DNA of 64,000 nt from Ascaphus truei (Eukaryota > Chordata > Amphibia > Anura > Ascaphidae): positions 13,112,071 to 13,176,070 of the forward strand of contig CM071579.1 of assembly GCA_036426205.1 (NCBI GenBank), read 5' to 3'. The position numbers and the translations under genes are program-made. Within the stretch, counting starts at the first letter, position 1, and every line of letters begins with the position of its first letter. The notes under the pieces were generated by a model. It worked only from the letters and a program-made list of their open reading frames with translations. It did not search any database and was not told where the DNA came from. Positions 57,969 through 64,000 of the stretch are shown one piece after another.

Positions 57969-58511
57969 AGAATAATATCGTAGACCATTGGTGGGCAACA
58001 GGTGCTTTTACTCCGCAGGAGGTGGAGGATGAGATAGATCATAGGTTGGGAGATTGAGCAGAAACTCATTAAACCCAAGGGCCCCAGTATTCTATATGAC
58101 GAAGTTGCTCCGGAAGAGCCAGAGTTTTGGGTACTGCCGAGCAGGGCGGGGCACCGCAAACTCACTAAATTGAGCTGTGCCGACAGAGCCATAGTGGCTA
58201 GGCATAGGCAGTCGCATGGGTATGAGTACCCTTATGTACCTGAGCCCATCATGAGGGAGATAGAGGAGAATTGGGATAGTTGGCTCAGGGTGGCTGTGCA
58301 AGAATATCTTCGGACCAAGTTCGGTCAGGGAGGTTATCATAATGAGGATAAAATAAGCGAGCTGGTGCGAATCTGGAGCATAGTGAGGTGCATATACATG
58401 CACAGCGTGATGTATCGACCGGAGCATGGGTCGGTGCACTCTTTATATGTGACCATCATGGATCATAATGGGCGGAGAGTAAGAAAGCCAGATCCAAAAC
58501 ATTATTTGTAG
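57850..58511 (+). pseudogene. LTR element 2 protein, conserved C-terminal module
   Basis: Frame 57860-58057 gives EYEHRDKWWAPRYHAGMDCT and HWWATGAFTPQEVEDEIDHR. After a shift near 58055 the frame runs WEIEQKLIKPKGPSILYDEV, then PEPIMREIEENWDSWLRV, LVRIWSIVRC and finally VRKPDPKHYL with stop at 58509-58511, 157 nt before the LTR. Tryptophan- and charge-rich; no known family recognised. Confidence 0.65.
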
Positions 58512-58668
58512 GGTTCTCCATGTTGGGAGTACCCGGTTGTATTATTAAGCTACCTCATATGCAATGTATGATGACAATACCATATATGTGCTGTTTCCCA
58601 GGTTTTTCGCCTTAGGTTTTTCGCCACCTAGTCCAAGTGGGGACCATTGGATTCCACCAGAGGGAGAG

Positions 58669-59607
58669 TGTAGCCCCCTGTAAACAGCACCGGCTATACC
58701 TATCTCCTTCCTACTGCGGTAAGTCCTGTTAAAGGCAGGCACCAGTAGTGATCATGGGTTTTCCCCGCCGTAAGCCCTGACTTGATTGGTGGAGGTAGGC
58801 CCCCTGACTCTGTGTGCAGGCAGAGACACAGGGGAGGGGTCTGCTGACATCATGATAGGTGGGGCTGTCTCTATTTAGTGGGCTTCTCCTGTGAGTCTGA
58901 GTGGAGTTAGTTAGAGCTGAAGCAGAGAGTTGGTGTGCTGAAGCCGAGTCTGGAGAGAGTGCTGAAGCAGAGTCTGAGCTTGGAGCATGCAAAGGAGAGG
59001 AGAGACTCAGCCACCTTGAGTAGAGCTGAAAGCACCATAGACCCGGTGGACCAATGCCCCTCACTCCAATGCTGGGGTGATGGGGAGAATCCATTCCCCA
59101 CCCAGAGGATAACCTCTGAGGTGGGCAGTGGGGTATTGACGCCCCAGCCCAGACCATCCTGTTGGAGGATAAACTTGGAGGGAAGGAGAGGAGGAAAGAC
59201 CTGTACAGGGAGAAGGGTCGAGTGATAAGCGGGACATTGCTGTTGTTGTTGTGGCTGCTTGTTGCCACTACATTTGGAGGCGCTGTACCGACAGATAAAG
59301 AGAGACAATACTTTTATCACAAAGACTGTTGTGTGATTCTGGAGCATCCACCCTGGGACCAGGGTTCACTCTTCTATACAGGTCCTATCCCACAACCCTG
59401 GGAGTATAGAGGATGGAGGCGCTGCACCACTAAAACATGGAGGCTACTACCCCAGAAGCCTGGCCCTGTGATCCCCCACACCATCGCGGGAGACTCAGGC
59501 CCTCCTGTTCCACACAGGTACGCACAACTAAGTACATGTAATCCGCCCTCACACACCCTAGATACTGTATGTCAGATGAGTCTAGGGGGGGGGGGATATG
59601 GGTTACA
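58669..59607 (+). repeat. 3' LTR of LTR element 2
   Basis: TGTAGCCC...GGGTTACA, then TATATATA as in element 1. It contains TGGAGGCGCTGCAC and ACACCATC.GCGGGAGACTCA strings shared with the element 1 LTR. An internal CACTACA at 59272 followed by TTTGGAGGCGCTG looks like an alternative LTR end plus primer site, so the boundary could instead be 59272. Confidence 0.65.
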
Positions 59608-59623
59608 TATATATAACTATATT

Positions 59624-59656
<33 letters not shown>

Positions 59657-59660
59657 CACA
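59608..59660. repeat. (TA)n-rich stretch
   Basis: TA repeats directly after the LTR of element 2. Confidence 0.85.
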
Positions 59661-60774
59661 TTTTTTTATTTTTTTTAAACAGGCAGCACAGATTACTGCT
59701 TTATTGGAGTTTCTTACGCATGTTCTTTTTATTTATTTATTTGTTGATGTTGCGATATGGAGATATCAGCCTCTAAAATGATAGACTTTTGACTAAAATT
59801 TGAATGGCTGCCATTTTCCCCATGAAAGTCAATGGGATGAAGCTTGAGTGATTAAATGGTTATCTTAACATCGCTAAGGCTGACTGAAGATATATACTCA
59901 CCATAACTATTTAAATTTCTGGTTATCTATATAAAGAATGTTACAAGAGAATAGTGCAAATATACAAGTATACACACTCACATATACACATATGCTAGAT
60001 ATGCATATACTGTACTGTATACATAAAGGTACTGTAGGACAGAAAATGATGATGACTGATACAATTGTGTCCCTTCTGACAGCACGTGTTAAAAGACATG
60101 TGGCAGTACTGTAGGTAGGGATAAAGAAATGCAAGCAGTTTTTTCCTAGTGTGGATTTGGCCTTCATCTTGTTAACAGAAGTGTGAAATGTTCGCCTATG
60201 TTCGAGATACCATTTACTTATATACCTCTAAATACTCACTCCCCATGGAGAGATACCAGAGAACGCACTCAACATACCTGGGTAGTATACTAATTTTAAT
60301 CATTTAAATGTATTTGGCATATTTCCACGTGTCCGCTGTGTTTTCACAGGTGTCTGTTCACATGGAGTATGAGTGATTCTGTTTGGAGTCGTGTGTATCT
60401 CTCTTTCTCTCTCACAATTGTCGAGCACTATTGAAGACATTTGCACATCTCTACTCCTAAAACTTTGGTTGTATTACATGCACCAGCCACTGCACTGAAA
60501 TATGTACCTCTGTTATGAAGCTGTTTAAAGCAGTAACACTCAAGTATTATTTGTGTTAACCTTTCATGAAGCAGGGGGTCCTTCAGAGCTGAACAGCAGC
60601 CTTCTAATATCTGGGGAACCCCCAGTTGCAGAAATATAAAATCTTATAGCCCATTCAAGTCAACGGGCTAGAAGGTGCCATCCAACACCAGAAGGTGCCT
60701 TATGGCAGAAGACTGCTTAGCAAATATGAGGTTTTCAAAAAGATAAATATCTACACTGGGTCTATATAGTCAGG
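59661..60774. other. No gene recognised
   Basis: AT-rich sequence without convincing ORFs or transposon ends. Confidence 0.4.
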
Positions 60775-61860
60775 GCCGCCGAGAGGGGGGATGCGGGGGG
60801 CCCGACCGGCTGGTGCTAGAAGTTGGGCTGCCGGTCCTCTGGTTGCTGCTGGGTCCCGGCTCTCCCCAGCTGTGGGCCTGCCTCTCCCTCACTCTCTCTG
60901 CCTCTCTATGATCCTGGTATGCCCGCCGGGCTTCTCTGGCTGGGCCCAACTTGGGGCGCGCACCGGTATGAGAGAGAGGCTCGGCTCGGGACAGTGAGAG
61001 AGGCCCGCAGCTGGGGAGAGCCAGGGCTCGGCGGCAACGAGATGACCGGCAGACAGGCAAGGAAGTTGCCCGTCCAGAGGTTGGGCCCAACTACTTTGTC
61101 CGGCCGCCAGGCCCCAGCTCTCCCCAGCTGCGGGCCTCCAACACTGTCCTGAGCAGGGACTCTGTCTGACATCTGCGTGCGCACCGGCATGAGAGAGAGG
61201 CCCAGTGCAGTGGAGAGAGGAAGACCCGAACAGCGTGGTAGAAAGGGAAGCCCGGCAGGAGGCCTGCATTTGCTGGTGGAAGAGCTGGGTAACCAAAGGC
61301 CTGAGACCATCCACAAGGTAAATGTATTTTGCATGTATTTGGGGGCTGGGAGTTTTTTTGTATGTATTGGGGGGGGGTTGTATGTATTTGAGTGGAGGGG
61401 GGGTTGGTATGTAGTTGGTGGGTGGGGTGTATTGTATGAATTTGGTGGCTGTATGTATTTGGGAGATGGTTGTATGCATTTGGGGGTACATTGTATGCAT
61501 TTGGGGGGTGGGAGGGTTTTGTATGTATTACAGGTGTGGGGAGGAGATGTATGTATTTTGTGGGGGGTTAATTATTGCAGGTGATTGTGTGTGGGTGGGC
61601 GCGCGGGAGGGAATGAGAGGGGGGATTGAGGGATCGTAATTGATGGAGAGGGGGAAGAGTGAGGAAAGACGGGTTGTAAGAGAGGTAGAGAGGGATGAGG
61701 GAGGGAGAGAGTGAATGAAGAAGAGAGGGGGTAAGAGTGAGACGGGGAGAGAAATACATTGGAAGAGAGGGAGAAATAGAGGAGGGGGCTCCCGAGGAGG
61801 TGTGAAATGGGGGGGGGGGGGGCTCACACAACCGCTGACATAGGGTGGGCCCCTAGTTCT
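60775..61860. repeat. GC-rich repeat family A, copy 2
   Basis: Opens CAGGGCCGCCGAGAGGGGGG. It contains two CAGCTGGGGAGAGCC-type blocks in alternating orientation, then a GTATGTATTTGGGGG minisatellite (61320-61560) and a purine tract (61600-61800). It ends near GGGCCCCAGG. Related to 31240-31930. Open frames here reflect composition. Confidence 0.6.
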
Positions 61861-62430
61861 GGGCCCCAGGAACTCTGTATATAATGCTTAAGTGACATAA
61901 AAAGATTGTGTGAGGGCTGATTTAACCACAGGATGTGGGGGGAAGCGGGTGGAGCTCCTCAAACATCGTAGCAGCAACTTACTAACTAAACGGCTTCAAT
62001 CCAAACGGTCTAATTATGCTGCATTTTGGTTTACATGACATGTGCCCCTTAAATAGAGCTTCAAGAAAATGAAAGGCTTTCAGTTATACCATGGATAAGA
62101 AAAGATTGTAAACCACAAAAAACACAAATAGCTGCCATTCTTCCCATATGTGAATTGTTACTTGCTTTCTTCTTTGCCTTTAAATCAATAGGGTGTACCA
62201 AACCAATGCCAAATTATACAGTAGATGCTTCATACGCTAAATATATACTGTAGTAGTTGAGGATCCTACCAAGAACCAGATCCACAAAGCTTGCTTAAAT
62301 CAGAGCGAATAACATGATGTTAGTTAAATTGGTAAAGGACATTATTTCCCCCCCCCCCCCCGAGTTTAACTGGTATCCACAAAGCTGTTAACATGTAGTA
62401 GGTATATTATACACGTTATAGTTGCCTGGA
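61861..62430. other. No gene recognised
   Basis: AT-rich sequence with a C run at 62350-62362. Confidence 0.4.
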
Positions 62431-62456
62431 AAACAACCGTCCAAGAGGAAGAAGAA

Positions 62457-63420
62457 TTGTTAGGACTCAATAATAATAATGTTATTAATATTTCAGGTGT
62501 AATGTTGACCGCTACAGAAATTAGTCTTCTAAATAAAGGTCTACATTTTGTTTCTGAAAATAAATTTCAACTGTTCAATACAATAATTGATGTGCAAACG
62601 TTTGTAAGAAAATTGTCCCTTAAAAGTTTTATCACTACAAAAAACAATCACAACACTCTTAATAGAGTAACTCCTGTAATAGTGTCCTCTGTATGGGTCC
62701 ACAAGGATCAAAATACATGCCTATTGAATATTTTCAAGAAAGTGTGCACTCTTCATGATATGCAAGATCTTTTAAACGAACAAAATATACCCCCAGATGA
62801 TACCTCTCTTGGAACTTTTTTGGGATCCAGAGATTCTGGACTGAGAAATAGATCAAACTTTTGTCCCATTTGTATTAAGGTTCACACTTACTCACTTTTG
62901 AGAAATTGGTCGAACAGGATCTATGTCTGTTGGCGAGAGGTTATACCTTTTCGTCAACGTGGGATAAAGAACATCACCGATAAATCCATCTTCATCAAAA
63001 ATGCTGATAAAGGGGGCGCCACAGTGGTGCAACACACTGACCAATATAATTAAGAGGTGTTACGCCAATTAAGGGTTGATTCATCATATCGGCTCCTAAA
63101 AGGGGATCCCACTTTAACATTTCATAATGGACTGAGGGAAGTGTTGCAATTGGGGAAGATTGTGTATGTATCAGAAGAAAAGGAATACAATTTCCTTTAA
63201 AATATTCATCCTGTGATAACCATTTTTCACCATCTCCCAAAGATTCATAAATTGCTCGGTAGACCTCCAGGTAGGCCTATCATGGCGAGTATTGGGTCTT
63301 TGGGAGATGGGCTGCCCAGGTATGTGGATGTGTACCTGTAACCCTTGGTTCAGGCATTGCCGTTGTTTTTACTCGACACATCAGATCTTCTACGGGCATT
63401 GATAGATCTTAAATGGTCAA
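62457..63420 (+). pseudogene. PLE N-terminal and early reverse transcriptase region
   Basis: A frame of 198 codons with the PLE opening LTATEISLLNKGLHFVSENK and INDKSIFIKNADKGGATVV-like text (residues about 180-195). Beyond the stop at 63051 the same frame continues LRQLRVDSSYRLLKGDPTLT, a stop, then HHLPKIHKLLGRPPGRPIMA and SLGDGLPRYVDVYL. The polymerase fingers are clear. The palm with the catalytic Asp pair is deleted after about 63420. Confidence 0.85.
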
Positions 63421-63439
63421 AAACATTCCTCTATTGACG

Positions 63440-63765
63440 AACTAATCCCCATTTGGGATGGGGATGAGACGTCCTAATATCTTTTATTGGAATTCAGAAC
63501 AATAACACATATCAAATTCACTTATTCTTTTCATCACCATCACATTCACTGTTTAAATCTTGTATTTAATATATAATCGATATGTATTTTAACATACAAA
63601 CCGATGTATTTAGAAAATTCAATTCAAGAAACACGTACCTTAGTACCGATAGTGGTCATCCATGGGCACTCTTGAAAGGTATTGCCAAGGGTCAGTTTTT
63701 AAGACTCAAACGGTTTATCTGTAGCGTAATATACACTCTTATTTGTATACTGGCTATAGTGTAGG
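63440..63765 (+). pseudogene. PLE thumb fragment after internal deletion
   Basis: FNIQTDVFRKFNSRNTYLST then GHPWALLKGIAKGQFLRLKR match the PLE region that follows the palm. It lies only about 160 nt after the fingers, so roughly 100 or more palm codons are missing. No GIY-YIG region is seen before the window ends. Confidence 0.75.
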
Positions 63766-64000
63766 CCCATAAAGCAAAGAATCAGATATTTTAGTGAGTA
63801 CCTTTGACTTCCACCCTTGCAGTGGCCTCTCCTGCTTTACCTAGTCCTGAGCCCTCCATCCTTTTTATTGTATATCATTTGTACAGATTTTTCCTGCCAT
63901 AACTCATTAACCGTGTCATGGGCCAGATTAAATTTGGTTGGTTTCCAGTTGGACAGTCCTGTTCTATCATTATACCATATCATACAGGATACGAACTCGG
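63766..64000. other. No gene recognised
   Basis: Nothing beyond chance frames; the window ends here. Confidence 0.4.

Larger units (their letters stand above)
55606..59607 (+). mobile_element. LTR element 2, 5' truncated relative of LTR element 1
   Basis: The internal start shares AGCTATAGCTG.CCGAGTCAC, TTGAGGCAG and CAGCCTGTTAACT with 47545-47610 of element 1. The coding region shares the zinc ribbon and the C-terminal module. One LTR remains (58669-59607), with CAGAGGGAGAG as polypurine tract before it. No gag or pol is visible. The 5' LTR is missing; the junction at about 55606 abuts a truncated PLE. Confidence 0.75.

Noticed and set aside
59162..59776. 204-codon frame over the element 2 LTR end
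   Set aside because: Runs across the LTR into (TA)n; hydrophobic low-complexity tail, not shared with element 1.
1..64000. CRISPR arrays, bacterial operons, rRNA or tRNA genes
   Set aside because: No direct-repeat/spacer array, no ribosomal signatures, no tRNA with both box A and a good box B; content is eukaryotic.

Overview
This window looks like transposon-dense vertebrate DNA, most probably from an amphibian (frog-like). That is an inference from the repeat mix, not from a host gene: many Penelope-like elements (PLEs), an L2/CR1-type LINE ending in an ACAAT tail, a DIRS tyrosine-recombinase remnant, palindromic MITEs, (TA)n and (CA)n tracts and long purine/pyrimidine tracts. A run of 49 N marks it as a draft assembly. 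I recognise no intact host gene; the nearest candidate is a small MADF-like exon at about 8.9-9.1 kb. Layout: 1-4.6 kb, a PLE remnant between long inverted arms, with a TTAA MITE and a GC-rich hairpin insertion. 4.6-11.5 kb, MITEs, LINE 3' ends, purine and pyrimidine tracts and a CpG-rich patch. 11.5-15.3 kb, a reverse-oriented LTR split by a fold-back PLE that left an exact 15-bp target-site duplication. 16.4-21.6 kb, an L2 LINE with a 2A-like motif, partly duplicated next to the N run, probably by misassembly. 21.8-23.3 kb, a reverse-strand PLE 3' end carrying what reads as a complete type I hammerhead ribozyme, followed by an octamer/SPH-like module. 24-43 kb, LINE fragments, MITEs, a 1.1-kb purine tract and a CA-rich repeat inserted in a LINE. 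43-46.2 kb, PLE arms and an intact GIY-YIG open reading frame. 46.5-51.75 kb, an LTR element with two 806-bp LTRs whose interior has no recognisable gag or pol but encodes a novel protein. 51.9-55.6 kb, DIRS and PLE remnants. 55.6-59.6 kb, a 5'-truncated diverged relative of that LTR element with the same unusual protein. 60.8-64 kb, a GC-rich repeat and a PLE reverse transcriptase remnant. The two most interesting signals are (1) the pair of related LTR elements (46539-51753 and about 55606-59607), which share a zinc-ribbon-like CX2C-X12-CX2C module and a C-terminal module ending just upstream of a polypurine tract, with no visible polymerase; and (2) the hammerhead ribozyme on the reverse strand at 22107-22188, with all core positions, both stem I segments and the internal loop present. 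Decayed relatives of its CTGANGA-stem-GAAA core recur at about ten other places in the window.
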